Assembly (NCBI GenBank): GCA_049516395.1
Contig: JBEKTD010000010.1
Coordinates: 1 to 64,000 of the forward strand
Source: Fen-1362 sp049516395
GTDB lineage: Bacteria; Planctomycetota; Phycisphaerae; Sedimentisphaerales; Anaerobacaceae
Direction: 5' to 3'
Length of the DNA stretch: 64,000 bases
Below the pieces are notes generated by a model that was not told the origin of the DNA, searched no databases, and was given only the letters and a program-made list of their open reading frames with translations. Below are positions 8,889 to 18,476 of the stretch, piece by piece. Position 1 is the first letter of the stretch; each line of letters starts with the position of its first letter. The position numbers and the translations under genes were made by a program.

Positions 8889-9542
8889 ATGAAGTTGTTA
8901 TCTACGCTTTTTTTCAAGCTGTACGCCCTGGGAAGTTGGAGGTCGAAGAAAGCCATTCGAGCTTTAGTAACGAGGTTCGAGGGTGGCCAAATGTATTCGG
9001 AAACGTTACGGGCAATATTTTCCAGATATCATAATATTGAAATCGGCAAGTACAGTTACGGCGGCTGTTTCAACCTCACCAACATTCGGGAGTTTACGAA
9101 GATTGGCAGATATTGCTCATTCGCCGAAAATGTGTACATATATAACGCCAACCATCCGCTCAGTTTCAAATCGACACATCCATTCTTCTATAATCCCTCG
9201 TTGAAATACGTAGAAACCGAACAAATATCACGAAGAAGCATTGAAATAGGCAACGATGTTTGGATAGGACAGAATGCCATTATCTTGGCGAGTGTTACTA
9301 TCATCGGTGATGGTGCAATCATTGGGGCCGGCACTGTAGTAACCAAAAACGTGCCGGAATTTGCCGTGGTCGTGGGCAATCCAGGCAAGGTAGTTAAATA
9401 CAGGTTTTCCGAGCAGACGGTCCGGAAGTTGAAGCAGGAGCGGTGGTGGGATAAAGATATTGAGGACTTGCAGACACATTTAGAAGATTTTGTTAAGCCC
9501 TATGAAAAACCACAGAATTCAGGACTAACGCCAGGTGAGTAA
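8889..9542 (+). CDS. CatB-related hexapeptide O-acetyltransferase
   Basis: The 217-residue protein shows left-handed beta-helix hexapeptide repeats (IEIGNDVWIGQNAIILA, VTIIGDGAIIGAGTVV) and NANHPL with its likely catalytic His in the first half, as in xenobiotic/sugar acetyltransferases of the CatB/VatD type. It probably O-acetylates a sugar of the exopolysaccharide using acetyl-CoA. ATG 8889 follows AGGTGG. Its stop overlaps the next gene's start by 8 bases, which suggests translational coupling. Confidence 0.87.
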   Translation: MKLLSTLFFKLYALGSWRSKKAIRALVTRFEGGQMYSETLRAIFSRYHNIEIGKYSYGGCFNLTNIREFTKIGRYCSFAENVYIYNANHPLSFKSTHPFFYNPSLKYVETEQISRRSIEIGNDVWIGQNAIILASVTIIGDGAIIGAGTVVTKNVPEFAVVVGNPGKVVKYRFSEQTVRKLKQERWWDKDIEDLQTHLEDFVKPYEKPQNSGLTPGE

Positions 9543-10731
9543 GTATAAATCAACAGATTCAATAGTTCGCAAGAAAATCTGTTGTGGCTGCGGCGCATGC
9601 TCGGTGATATGCCCTACCTCTTGTATCGAGTTTATCTATGGAAGCCGGTTCAACTATCCGAGAATCGGTACGGGAAAGTGTATCCAGTGCGGGAAGTGTC
9701 TTAAAGTGTGCCCCAGTACATTTCTCCTAAAAGGAACCGATCCAGGTTTTTCGGATGAGCTGGCAAAGGCCTCGTATGACTGCTATCTTATCCATTCGAG
9801 GGATGATGAGATACGCGTGGATGCTTCATCAGGCGGGTTCATAACCGGGATGATTATACATCTGATGGACAAAGGGCTTGTCGATAGTGGTGTTGTTGCC
9901 ATATGTGGGGAAAACAATCCCCTGGTGACCAAGTCGTTTATCGCCACAGACCGGGAATCTCTTCTCAATGCGCGAGCTTCAAAATACACTCCGGTTTCGA
10001 GTTGCACTGTTCTGGCCGACGTGCTGAAGCGCCCGGGGCGTTATGTATTTGTGGGCACACCTTGTATGATTGAAGGATTGACTAAGCTACAAGGTTTGAT
10101 ACCCATATTGCGAGAACGTATCGTCTTGACTATTGGACTAGTTTGCGCAGGAATGGCTTCACGACTTAGCACCCAAAACTATCTTGAACGATATGGCATA
10201 AATCCTGCGGATGTTCGGCGCATAAATTATCGAGGAAACGGGTGGCCTGGAAGTTTCAGGGTATACGGTGATAATGGCGTTATTTTAGAACGGCCGCTTC
10301 TTGGAGATGAACTCAAATACTTAGTCGGGATAGATCATTACTTAAGATGTTCGAACTGTTTGGATCACTGGGGCCGGTTTGCCGACATCGTGGTCTCGGA
10401 CCCCTGGACAGACGAAATGGTCAGAACGGAGCGCAAAGGCAGGTCGGCGATTATGGTCCGAACTGAACGAGGCAGGCAAGTCGTTGCCTCGGCAATTGAT
10501 TCAGGCGATATGATAGCTGATTCTATCACTGTGAAAGATATGCTTGGCTATAACGGGCATCTTGTAGTCGATTCCAAACACATACGGCATGGTTGGATGG
10601 CGGGGTACCAACTGCTGTTCTTTGGTCGAATGAAATACTTATTCCCTGTCATAATGAATATGCTACGAAGAAAACGAATTGGTTTTAAAACCACCTTGAA
10701 GGCTTGCTTGAACAAGCGCTACTACTATTAA
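9535..10731 (+). CDS. F420 hydrogenase/dehydrogenase beta-subunit-like ferredoxin protein
   Basis: The 398-residue product begins (GTG 9535) with two 4Fe-4S ferredoxin motifs, CCGCGACSVICPTSC and CIQCGKCLKVCP, followed by the FrhB/FdhB N- and C-terminal domain pattern (DASSGGFITGMI, FVGTPCMIEGL, LRCSNCLDHWGRFADIVVSDPW). In methanogens this family binds F420 and flavin; in bacterial glycan loci homologues sit beside pyruvyl transferases and may act as sugar oxidoreductases. The role here is inferred from that context. Both clusters look intact. Confidence 0.85.
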   Translation: MSKYKSTDSIVRKKICCGCGACSVICPTSCIEFIYGSRFNYPRIGTGKCIQCGKCLKVCPSTFLLKGTDPGFSDELAKASYDCYLIHSRDDEIRVDASSGGFITGMIIHLMDKGLVDSGVVAICGENNPLVTKSFIATDRESLLNARASKYTPVSSCTVLADVLKRPGRYVFVGTPCMIEGLTKLQGLIPILRERIVLTIGLVCAGMASRLSTQNYLERYGINPADVRRINYRGNGWPGSFRVYGDNGVILERPLLGDELKYLVGIDHYLRCSNCLDHWGRFADIVVSDPWTDEMVRTERKGRSAIMVRTERGRQVVASAIDSGDMIADSITVKDMLGYNGHLVVDSKHIRHGWMAGYQLLFFGRMKYLFPVIMNMLRRKRIGFKTTLKACLNKRYYY

Positions 10732-10738
10732 CAAAGAA

Positions 10739-10762
10739 CTTTTCATTATAACGAATGAAAAG
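10739..10762 (+). terminator. AT-rich hairpin after the FrhB-like gene
   Basis: CTTTTCATT at 10739-10747 pairs perfectly with AATGAAAAG at 10754-10762 around a 6-base loop, 8 bases after the FrhB-like stop codon. There is no immediate T run, so it may be a weak terminator or an mRNA-end stabiliser. The rest of 10763-10942 holds no gene that I can see. Confidence 0.35.
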
Positions 10763-10942
10763 ATGAATTATTTTTTGGCCGCATCTTCCTGCAGTAGAGA
10801 TAAATGCAAGGCGCTACATTAGTAAAAAGAAGAACTTTGTTTAATAGGCGGCACTTTGAAGCAGGTTATGTTTTGCGGCTGGATGTGTCTTTTAGAAATA
10901 AGAGAATATGCAGACTCTATCAAATATAGGGGCAAATGAGTT

Positions 10943-12277
10943 ATGATGACGATGAGTGGGGGGATAACTTTAATAGTGGCAGTTATCTTCTCTCTGTTGG
11001 TTGTAGTGCTTCGTCCAAGTTATGCCTTGGCTGCATATATTACAGCCCTGCTGTGGTATCCTCACTATCTTGTATTAATAATAGGCGCAATCCACCTGCC
11101 GGCAAGTCGGATTGTGGTCCTTTTATTGTTGCTGCGGTGTTTATATGATAATCAAATCCGAAGCAAGTTTATTTGGTCCAGATTAGACACTTGGGTAACA
11201 TTAAGTATGGTGGTCTATGTAGGGGTGGATTTTATCACAATACCTTTTTCTGATGCAATGATAAATAGAGGGGGATTTTTATTTGATACATGGTTTGCTT
11301 ACATTGTCGTCCGGCTAATTATAACCGACAGACCCACATTAACAATTGTCATTAAATGTATAAGTGTTGTTCTTGCACCTCTGGCAATTTTGGGGGTGAT
11401 TGAGTCTATCACAAGCTGGAAGCCTTTCCTTTCGCTGTGTCAAGATTCTGAATGGTTTTATCATTGGGAAAGTTATGAGGCAAGATGGGGATTGACTCGT
11501 GCTATAGGGCCTTTTGAGCATGCTATTTTATTTGGCTGCTGTTTCGCCATGTTTTTGCCTTTGATTTATTATTTACGTCATCAGAAAAGACCCTGGAATG
11601 TTTTGGCCTATGTTTTTTCGGGAACAGCAATAGTAGGCTGTATGAGTAGTATGTCCAGTGGTCCGTGGATGATGGCAACAGTGATTATTTTTTGTCTGGC
11701 AATTGAAAAACACCGCCAATTGGTTAAACCATTGTTAATTGCTTTTGTGCTTTTCTGTGTATTCATCGGAGTAGTCAGTAACAGGCCATTCTACCATGTC
11801 ATTATTTCCTATGCGGACCCTGTTGGAGGTGCAGGTTGGCACCGCGCGAAATTGATGGACCTTGCAATAGAACATTTCAATGAATGGTATGTGGTTGGTT
11901 ATGGCGGTCGCGATCCTGGCTGGGGAAGTAGTTTGGGTTCTGGAAAAACGGATGTGACTAATCAATTCATTTTGAGTGGAGTGGAATATGGCGTACTGGG
12001 AATCATTGCCTTGTGTAGTGTGCTTGCGACAGCCTTTGGCGGAGTTATACGCATGTATAAAAGAACTGGAAATCCAGAGTTAAAGTCGCTCTATTGGTCA
12101 TTTGGAAGTGTATTGTTTTCCGTGATAGTAGTTTGGATGTCGGTTAGTTTCTTCGGGCAAATGATATCACTTTTTTACATCATTCTCGGAATGATAGGTT
12201 CGTCAATCGGTTTTATAACTAATGAAGGTAGAAATTTTAAACGGATAGGGATAATCCCGCAAAGATTTAAGGTTTAA
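10943..12277 (+). CDS. O-antigen polymerase/ligase-like membrane protein
   Basis: The 444-residue product is a polytopic membrane protein with about ten hydrophobic segments and a large periplasmic loop near residues 280-340 containing the motif FNEWYVVGYGGRDPGW, similar in placement to the catalytic loop of Wzy/WaaL family proteins (exosortase-linked O-glycosylation ligase type). It probably polymerises the repeat unit or ligates the glycan to an acceptor. The ATG at 10943 has AGGGG 10 bases upstream; an ATG at 10936 is in another frame. Confidence 0.75.
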   Translation: MMTMSGGITLIVAVIFSLLVVVLRPSYALAAYITALLWYPHYLVLIIGAIHLPASRIVVLLLLLRCLYDNQIRSKFIWSRLDTWVTLSMVVYVGVDFITIPFSDAMINRGGFLFDTWFAYIVVRLIITDRPTLTIVIKCISVVLAPLAILGVIESITSWKPFLSLCQDSEWFYHWESYEARWGLTRAIGPFEHAILFGCCFAMFLPLIYYLRHQKRPWNVLAYVFSGTAIVGCMSSMSSGPWMMATVIIFCLAIEKHRQLVKPLLIAFVLFCVFIGVVSNRPFYHVIISYADPVGGAGWHRAKLMDLAIEHFNEWYVVGYGGRDPGWGSSLGSGKTDVTNQFILSGVEYGVLGIIALCSVLATAFGGVIRMYKRTGNPELKSLYWSFGSVLFSVIVVWMSVSFFGQMISLFYIILGMIGSSIGFITNEGRNFKRIGIIPQRFKV

Positions 12278-12293
12278 AGGCAAATACTTTAAA

Positions 12294-13505
12294 ATGGACA
12301 AGTATCACAAAACAATGCTTCCTGATGGATGGAAAATTGTCGTTGCAAAAAACCTTACGGAGGTTGAATCGCTTCGCCCCGTGTGGGAAAAGCTGCAAAA
12401 AGAAGAGACATATCCTGTTCCAAATGCAGATATTGACCGGTTTATCTCTGTCATTGAACCGTTACAGGATACTGTACGGCCGCATATTATACTCTTGAGA
12501 TATAATGGCAGCTCTGAGGCGATGGCAATCGGCAGGGTAGGAATGATTGAGCTCAATTGCAGAATTGGGTACAAGACTTTGTTTCGACCGGCATTGAAGG
12601 GCTTATCCATTGTGTACGGTGGTCTTATCGGCAAATTTACGGACAATGCTCTCTGTGTTCTATTACAGGAATTACGTCTAGTGCTTTCCAAAAGGGAGGC
12701 TGATGTAGTGGTCTTTAATCATTTGAAAATAGATTCTCCTATCCGTCAGCTTGTAAGAAAAAAAACTAATGTTTTGTGCAGACATCATTTTCCATCGATA
12801 GAACCCCATTGGCAGACCATTATACCTGATAGTGTGGAACTATTTTATGCAAGTATACCGAGCAAGCATAAACGTGAGTGGGGTCGGCTATTGAGAAGGT
12901 TGGAGGCAGAAAGTGCTTGCTCTGTTAAAGTAAAGTGTTATCAAAGTGCAGAAGACGTGGATTACATAGCTGATGTTGCGTCAAAGATATCTGCCCGCAC
13001 ATATAAACACACTTTAAATATTGGATTTACCGATGATACACTGACGCGTTCTTTATTGACCCAATCTGCAAAGAAAGGTTGGTTACAAGCCTATATAATG
13101 GATATTGGAGGTGAGCCTTCTGCATTTGAATTTGGTATTCGTTATGGTACAACATTTTGGCCAGAGTATATGGGTTATGACCCAAAGTGGGCTAGGTTTG
13201 GTCCTGGTATGCTTCTTTGGATAAAGGTCATTGAAGAGCTTTGTGCCAGCGCGGATATTCACAAACTAGATTACGGTTTTGGTGATGCTGACTACAAGAA
13301 AAAATTAGGAACAAACTATTGGCCCGAGGCCTCAGTTCTTATTTATGCACCACGGATGTATCCCATATTTATCGATATGTTGCAATCATTTATGGCAGCG
13401 ATATCCATAGGACTGGGATATGTTTTGAAGAAAATTGGCCTAGTTGGCTGGATTAAGCGAAATTGGCGTAAGATGCTTCAGACTAAAGAGTCTAAAAGTG
13501 TCTAA
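12294..13505 (+). CDS. FemAB/BioF2-type GNAT acyltransferase 2
   Basis: This 403-residue protein is a divergent relative of the product at 4833. It has the same layout: an N-terminal half with VESLRPVWEKLQ, a central SKHKREWGRLLRRLE helix, and a C-terminal KLDYGFGDADYKKKLGTNYW motif matching FNFGQGDAEYKRFWA in the other copy. The family acts as an acyl or aminoacyl transferase in cell-envelope glycan synthesis; the donor and acceptor here are unknown. It starts 16 bases after the polymerase/ligase-like gene. Confidence 0.8.
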   Translation: MDKYHKTMLPDGWKIVVAKNLTEVESLRPVWEKLQKEETYPVPNADIDRFISVIEPLQDTVRPHIILLRYNGSSEAMAIGRVGMIELNCRIGYKTLFRPALKGLSIVYGGLIGKFTDNALCVLLQELRLVLSKREADVVVFNHLKIDSPIRQLVRKKTNVLCRHHFPSIEPHWQTIIPDSVELFYASIPSKHKREWGRLLRRLEAESACSVKVKCYQSAEDVDYIADVASKISARTYKHTLNIGFTDDTLTRSLLTQSAKKGWLQAYIMDIGGEPSAFEFGIRYGTTFWPEYMGYDPKWARFGPGMLLWIKVIEELCASADIHKLDYGFGDADYKKKLGTNYWPEASVLIYAPRMYPIFIDMLQSFMAAISIGLGYVLKKIGLVGWIKRNWRKMLQTKESKSV

Positions 13506-13522
13506 GGAGGCGATGACTAATT

Positions 13523-14233
13523 TTGTTTTTATTAACTGCTCTGGTAGTATTAATAATCATCTTTTTGTATGCAGGCGTACCCTATATCCTAAGCATAGTT
13601 GCTAAGTTTTTGCTTGCACGTAAAGTTATTAAATCCAAAGCGATTGTTCTGACATTTGATGATGGGCCTGGTACTAAATTAACGCCATTGATTCTAAATA
13701 TCCTGGCTGAATATAATGTTAAGGCGACCTTTTTCCTATTAGGCAGAAATATTTCAGGTAGAGAAGAAATCGTCAGGCAGATAGCAGCCGCTGGCCACGA
13801 AATATGTTCACACGGTTACGACCACTTGAACTATTTGAAGGTTTTACCATTTCATGCTTTAGCCGATATTAAGCGAGGCTGGCAATCTATTGATTCTGCT
13901 TTAGGGTCTAATAAGGGTGTCTATCCATTTCGCCCACCTTTTGGAAGGCTAAATTTAGTATGTTTGTTCTATCTTTGGATTCGCAAGGTGCCGATATTTT
14001 ATTGGACGTTTGATTTTGGTGATGCTTTCTCGACCAGCCGACCAGATGTTGAGAGTATTAATGCTCGTTTGATGGGGTCAGGAGGAGCAGTGGTACTGCT
14101 TCATGATTTTGACCGTACCAATGAAAACAAAAGCAATATGGTTTTAGAGTTAGGGCGAACGACTTTAATGCAAGCTAAAGAAAATGGAATGAATGTACTA
14201 ACAATGTCGCAGTTTTTAGAAGAGAATAAATGA
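13523..14233 (+). CDS. Polysaccharide deacetylase (NodB domain)
   Basis: The 236-residue protein carries a NodB homology domain of carbohydrate esterase family 4: VLTFDDGPG with the catalytic Asp and metal-binding Asp, SHGYDHLNY supplying the two metal-binding His residues, RPPFGR, and a C-terminal LLHDF containing the catalytic His. An N-terminal hydrophobic segment (about residues 1-20) suggests membrane anchoring. It probably removes acetyl groups from the exopolysaccharide, as the deacetylase of XrtA/PEP-CTERM loci is thought to do. The start is TTG 13523, 12 bases after AAGGAGG; the nearby ATG at 13513 is out of frame. Confidence 0.88.
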   Translation: MFLLTALVVLIIIFLYAGVPYILSIVAKFLLARKVIKSKAIVLTFDDGPGTKLTPLILNILAEYNVKATFFLLGRNISGREEIVRQIAAAGHEICSHGYDHLNYLKVLPFHALADIKRGWQSIDSALGSNKGVYPFRPPFGRLNLVCLFYLWIRKVPIFYWTFDFGDAFSTSRPDVESINARLMGSGGAVVLLHDFDRTNENKSNMVLELGRTTLMQAKENGMNVLTMSQFLEENK

Positions 14234-15198
14234 TGTATTTCGATGTATCGATTATTATAGTTAACTGGAATACCAGAGATATTCTGCGTAACTGTCTGCT
14301 CTCTATATACGAGCAGACAAAAGAAATCTATTTTGAGGTAATTGTCGTAGATAATGCTTCGACCGACGGTTCTGTCGAAATGGTAAAGAAAGATTTTCCT
14401 CAGGTTATCTTAATAGAAAATACTGAGAACCGTGGTTTTGCAGCGGCCAACAACCAGAGTATAGCAGTTGCGAAAGGCAGATATGTACTTTTGTTGAACA
14501 GTGATACGCTGATACTGGACAAAGCCATTTTCAAAACAGTAATGTCTGCGGATGCCAACCCAAAAGCGGCGGTTGTTGGCTGTCGTGTTTTAAACCCAGA
14601 TAGAACTCTTCAGCCCACCTGTTTTATGTTTCCATCTCTCTTGAATATGTTTTTATCCAGCACATATTTGTTTAAGTTATTTCCAAAGAGCAAATTTTTT
14701 GGTCGAGAGCAAATGAGCTGGTGGAACAGGAATGATACCCGCGAGGTTGACGTCGTAACAGGGTGCTTTATGCTGGTAAGACGTATGGCAATCGAGCAGA
14801 CAGGCCTAATGGACGAGCAGTTCTTTTTTTATGGTGAAGAAACGGACTGGTGCTATCGGTTCAGGCAGGGAGGATGGAAGGTCCTGTTTATTCCTGATGC
14901 GGAGATTGTTCATCTCGGCGGGCAGAGCAGTAAGCAAATGGCATCCCAAATGGCTTTACAATTGAGAGGCAGTATCCTGCAGTTTATGCACAAACACCAT
15001 TCTTCTCTGGAGTATAGCATAGCCTGTATTCTGGTGTGGTTGTTTTTTACGATTCGTGTTCCATGGTGGTTTATAAAATACATTTTCGCCCGGACACAAA
15101 AGGATTATTGCCGTATGAAGATGCTTACCTATCTTACGGGAATGAAAAAACTTCTTTTCGAAGGCGGCAGAGGGCTTAGTGTCAAGTCCGGCAGTTAA
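14230..15198 (+). CDS. Glycosyltransferase family 2
   Basis: The 322-residue product has a GT-A fold signature: VSIIIVNWNTRDILRNCL at the start, VVDNASTDGS, NRGFAAANNQ, LLLNSDT (the DXD-like position), and EETDWCYRFRQGGW, as in rhamnosyltransferase-like GT2 enzymes. A hydrophobic C-terminal segment (about residues 256-280) suggests membrane association. The start ATGA overlaps the deacetylase stop by 4 bases, indicating coupling. It likely adds one sugar of the repeat unit. Confidence 0.9.
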   Translation: MMYFDVSIIIVNWNTRDILRNCLLSIYEQTKEIYFEVIVVDNASTDGSVEMVKKDFPQVILIENTENRGFAAANNQSIAVAKGRYVLLLNSDTLILDKAIFKTVMSADANPKAAVVGCRVLNPDRTLQPTCFMFPSLLNMFLSSTYLFKLFPKSKFFGREQMSWWNRNDTREVDVVTGCFMLVRRMAIEQTGLMDEQFFFYGEETDWCYRFRQGGWKVLFIPDAEIVHLGGQSSKQMASQMALQLRGSILQFMHKHHSSLEYSIACILVWLFFTIRVPWWFIKYIFARTQKDYCRMKMLTYLTGMKKLLFEGGRGLSVKSGS

Positions 15199-15370
15199 AG
15201 ATTGTTATATATATCCGTGTTAACAACATCTGCTATGCCGCAATATCATTACTGATATATGGGGAAAATTGCTGATGAATAGAAAGCTAATGGAACACAG
15301 TATCTAAAATAGCGATAGGACTGTTGGCATTTCCAAATAAAAGCACGGCAAGACGATGGAGGTAGGCAAG

Positions 15371-16552
15371 ATGAACAACCAAAACCAGATAGATGTAATA
15401 TGTTTCGGCGGCGTAGATTGGTGGTATCACAATAGGGGTCATATTGATTTCCAGTTGATGCGTAGATTTGCAGCGACCGGCACAGTGCTTTACATAAATT
15501 CCATCATAATGCAAAGACCCAAGGTAGGTAAGAAAGGGCAACTGTTTACAAAAGTGGCGAGAAAGGTCAAAAGTATCTTCAGAGGACTAAAGCACATCGA
15601 AAACAACTTTTGGGTCTTTAGTCCCGTTAGTCTACCGGTGAACCATATCAGATGGCTCAGGCCACTGAATGAGGCTCTTCTGGCTTTACAGATATCCTTT
15701 GCTGCAAAGCGGCTGAAACTGCATACGCCTCTTGTATGGGTTGCAGTCCCTGTAGCATGTAACATCGCACGGAAGTTTAGGAAATCGAAGTTGGTCTACC
15801 AACGAACTGACCGATTTGAAGACACTCCTTTGGTTAATTCTCAGAGTGTATCCCAAGATGACAAGACGCTAAAACAGGAGGCAGATCTCACAATCTATGT
15901 GAGTACCAGTCTTTACGAGCAAGAACGAGCACAGTGCAAGAGGGCATTTTTCTTGGACCATGGCGTTGATTATGACCTATTCTCTTCCACTGACAAGAAC
16001 GGTATATCGCCGCCGGATATCGCTTCGATACCAAGACCGATAGCTGGATACATCGGCACGGTCGAAGACATCAAAATAGACATCAATTACCTTGAGGCGG
16101 TTATTAGTTTGCTCCCCGACGTATCTTTTGTTTTCGTGGGGAAGGTTGATGCTAGCTTCCTGCAATTAAGAGAAAAAAAGAATGTCTGGCTATTGGGCCA
16201 AAAACCTTACGAGCAAATATCGCAATACGGGAAATTCCTTGATGTGGCGCTCATACCCTGGTGTAAGTCTAATTGGACGACGGCGGCCAATCCGATAAAA
16301 CTTAAGGAGTATCTATCATTGGGAAAACCCGTAGTTAGCACATCATTTAATGAATTCCAAAAGTATAGTGACGTGGTGTATGAAGCTGAAACGCCGGAAG
16401 AATTTGCAGATTGTATCAAAAAAGCTATTGCTGAAGATTGCCCTGAGCTTGTTACAAAAAGGAGGCAAAAAGTGGCCAAGGATACATGGCAAAATAAGGC
16501 GGCAGAAGTGCTTCAGCTTGTTGAGCGACTCGGTTCCCAACAGTCTAAGTAA
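15371..16552 (+). CDS. GT-B type glycosyltransferase
   Basis: The 393-residue protein looks like a family 4-type (GT-B) glycosyltransferase: DVICFGGVDWWYHNRGH at the N-terminus, PIAGYIGTVEDIKID at the start of the C-terminal domain, VSFVFVGKVD, and the donor-binding segment NPIKLKEYLSLGKPVVST. The ATG at 15371 is preceded by GGAGG at 15358-15362 with an 8-base spacer, better than the upstream in-frame ATG at 15356. It is separated from the previous gene by 172 bases in which I see no feature. Confidence 0.85.
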   Translation: MNNQNQIDVICFGGVDWWYHNRGHIDFQLMRRFAATGTVLYINSIIMQRPKVGKKGQLFTKVARKVKSIFRGLKHIENNFWVFSPVSLPVNHIRWLRPLNEALLALQISFAAKRLKLHTPLVWVAVPVACNIARKFRKSKLVYQRTDRFEDTPLVNSQSVSQDDKTLKQEADLTIYVSTSLYEQERAQCKRAFFLDHGVDYDLFSSTDKNGISPPDIASIPRPIAGYIGTVEDIKIDINYLEAVISLLPDVSFVFVGKVDASFLQLREKKNVWLLGQKPYEQISQYGKFLDVALIPWCKSNWTTAANPIKLKEYLSLGKPVVSTSFNEFQKYSDVVYEAETPEEFADCIKKAIAEDCPELVTKRRQKVAKDTWQNKAAEVLQLVERLGSQQSK

Positions 16553-16574
16553 AATCTGCAATCGGAAAAGACAA

Positions 16575-18476
16575 ATGTGCGGAATAGCGGGAATAGTTAA
16601 TTTTACGGTTGAACGGCCGGATGTAGCCATTGTTCGAAAAATGGTAAATGTTATGCGTCATCGCGGGCCCGACGGTGAAGGGTTTTACAACGACCGTCAC
16701 GTCGCCTTTGGTCACGTTCGCCTGAGCATTATAGACGTAGCGGGTAGCAGTCAGCCGCTCTCCAACGAGGACGGCACGGTGTGGGTGACATTCAACGGAG
16801 AGATATACAACTATCGTCAGTTACGAGAAAAGCTGATTTCGCTTGGACACCGTTTCAGGACAAATGGCGATACCGAGACTCTGGTTCATCTTTACGAAGA
16901 GTACGGTCCGAAGATGGTGGACCATCTGATAGGCATGTTCGCATTTGCGATATGGGACAGTAGTAATCAGTCGTTGCTTTTAGTTCGCGACCGTATGGGT
17001 ATAAAGCCGTTGTATTATTCTCAGAAAGGCGATGAGTTTATTTTTGGTTCCGAGCCGAAAGCTATTTTGCAGCATCCTGGCGTAGATTGCCATCCGAGCA
17101 GCGAAGGCATCTGGCATTATTTGACATATCGGTCGGTTCCGTCGCCGGGGACATTATTCCAAGGTATAACAAAGCTCAGACCCGGATATATGCTGCTTCT
17201 TAACCGGAACGGGTGTGTTGAAAGGAGTTACTGGGATATTCCATTATATCCCGAGCGAGCCAAAGTTACCGGCAGAAGCGGAAATGCTCTGCAGAGCATC
17301 GAGGAGCAGGTCGAGTCAATGCTGTTTCAATCGGTCAAACGGCGGCTTATCAGTGATGTGCCGCTAGGCGCGTTTTTAAGCGGCGGAGTGGACTCCAGTT
17401 TGATAGTCGCAATGATGAGCAAGCTCACGAATGCCTCCGTCAAAACCTATTCGGTGGGGTTCCGCAATTTCGCCAGTTCGGAACTGGAATATGCCAAGGT
17501 TGTGGCCACACAATACCAGACCGACCACCATGAACTGGTGCTCGAAGGAGATTGCTTTGCCGAACATCTGGAAAAGCTCACGTGGCTGCGTGACAGTCCT
17601 TTAAGTGAGCCGGCAGATGTCCCCTTGTATTTGTTGGCCAATATGGCTCAGAAAGACGTTAAGGTGCTGTTGTCCGGGGAGGGCAGTGATGAGCTATTTG
17701 GCGGCTATCCAAAGTATGCATGGGATAGATTTTCAGGCGTGGTAAACTTTTTGCCGAAAAGTCTAACTGGCTACATAGGGCGCCAACTACCAGCAAGTTT
17801 TCGAAGGGTCGAAATAGCACTAAAGAGTCTGTGTGAAAAAGACCCAGCCGACCGATGGGCCCAGTGGTTTTCGCCATTTACACAGGTAGAAAAAGAAAAG
17901 CTGTTCCTTTCGCGCAATTCGTGGCAAAACCCAACGAGGGAATACGTGGGATTAGCTAAAGGGTGTGATCCGTTGGATGCAATGCTATACACGGACTGTA
18001 AACTTTGGCTGCCCGACAACTTGTTGGATCGTGGAGACCGGATGACCATGGGGGCGTCGGTGGAAGGCCGGGTTCCGTTTCTTGACCATGAGCTGGTGGA
18101 ATTCGCTTTTTGCCTGCCAGTAAATGTCAAGGTTAAGGCCCTGACATGCAAGTGGCTGGTAAAACAGATAGCGTTCAAGTATTTGCCCGGGCACATTGTC
18201 AACCGTCGTAAGGTCGGGTTTTCTGTTCCTTTGGCCCAGTGGTTCAGAGGCAAACTGCGTGATATGTGTCGTGGTTGGATTTGCCGGCGCGATGGGTTGG
18301 TAAGACAAATCCTGTCGTATGAGGAACTGCAACGGATTCTTGAAGATCATGACAGGAAGCGAAAGGATAACAGCATGAAAATTTGGACCCTTTTGGGGCT
18401 GGCAATCTGGGACGACATCTTCTGCAAGAATGGTGTTCAAAAGCATAATAAGGTGGAGACAAATACAGTTCAATAA
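16575..18476 (+). CDS. asnB: Glutamine-dependent asparagine synthase-like amidotransferase
   Basis: The 633-residue protein begins MCGIAGIV, so the N-terminal nucleophile Cys2 of a class II glutamine amidotransferase is exposed after Met removal. Other GATase motifs are MRHRGPDGEG and FNGEIYNYRQLR. The synthetase half has the PP-loop FLSGGVDSSLIVA and LLSGEGSDELFGGYPKY. The family makes asparagine from aspartate; versions in XrtA/PEP-CTERM polysaccharide loci are thought to amidate sugar acids or related acceptors, which fits this context better. An open frame extends upstream into the preceding gene, but MCGIAG fixes the start. The next ORF begins directly after the stop. Confidence 0.92.
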   Translation: MCGIAGIVNFTVERPDVAIVRKMVNVMRHRGPDGEGFYNDRHVAFGHVRLSIIDVAGSSQPLSNEDGTVWVTFNGEIYNYRQLREKLISLGHRFRTNGDTETLVHLYEEYGPKMVDHLIGMFAFAIWDSSNQSLLLVRDRMGIKPLYYSQKGDEFIFGSEPKAILQHPGVDCHPSSEGIWHYLTYRSVPSPGTLFQGITKLRPGYMLLLNRNGCVERSYWDIPLYPERAKVTGRSGNALQSIEEQVESMLFQSVKRRLISDVPLGAFLSGGVDSSLIVAMMSKLTNASVKTYSVGFRNFASSELEYAKVVATQYQTDHHELVLEGDCFAEHLEKLTWLRDSPLSEPADVPLYLLANMAQKDVKVLLSGEGSDELFGGYPKYAWDRFSGVVNFLPKSLTGYIGRQLPASFRRVEIALKSLCEKDPADRWAQWFSPFTQVEKEKLFLSRNSWQNPTREYVGLAKGCDPLDAMLYTDCKLWLPDNLLDRGDRMTMGASVEGRVPFLDHELVEFAFCLPVNVKVKALTCKWLVKQIAFKYLPGHIVNRRKVGFSVPLAQWFRGKLRDMCRGWICRRDGLVRQILSYEELQRILEDHDRKRKDNSMKIWTLLGLAIWDDIFCKNGVQKHNKVETNTVQ

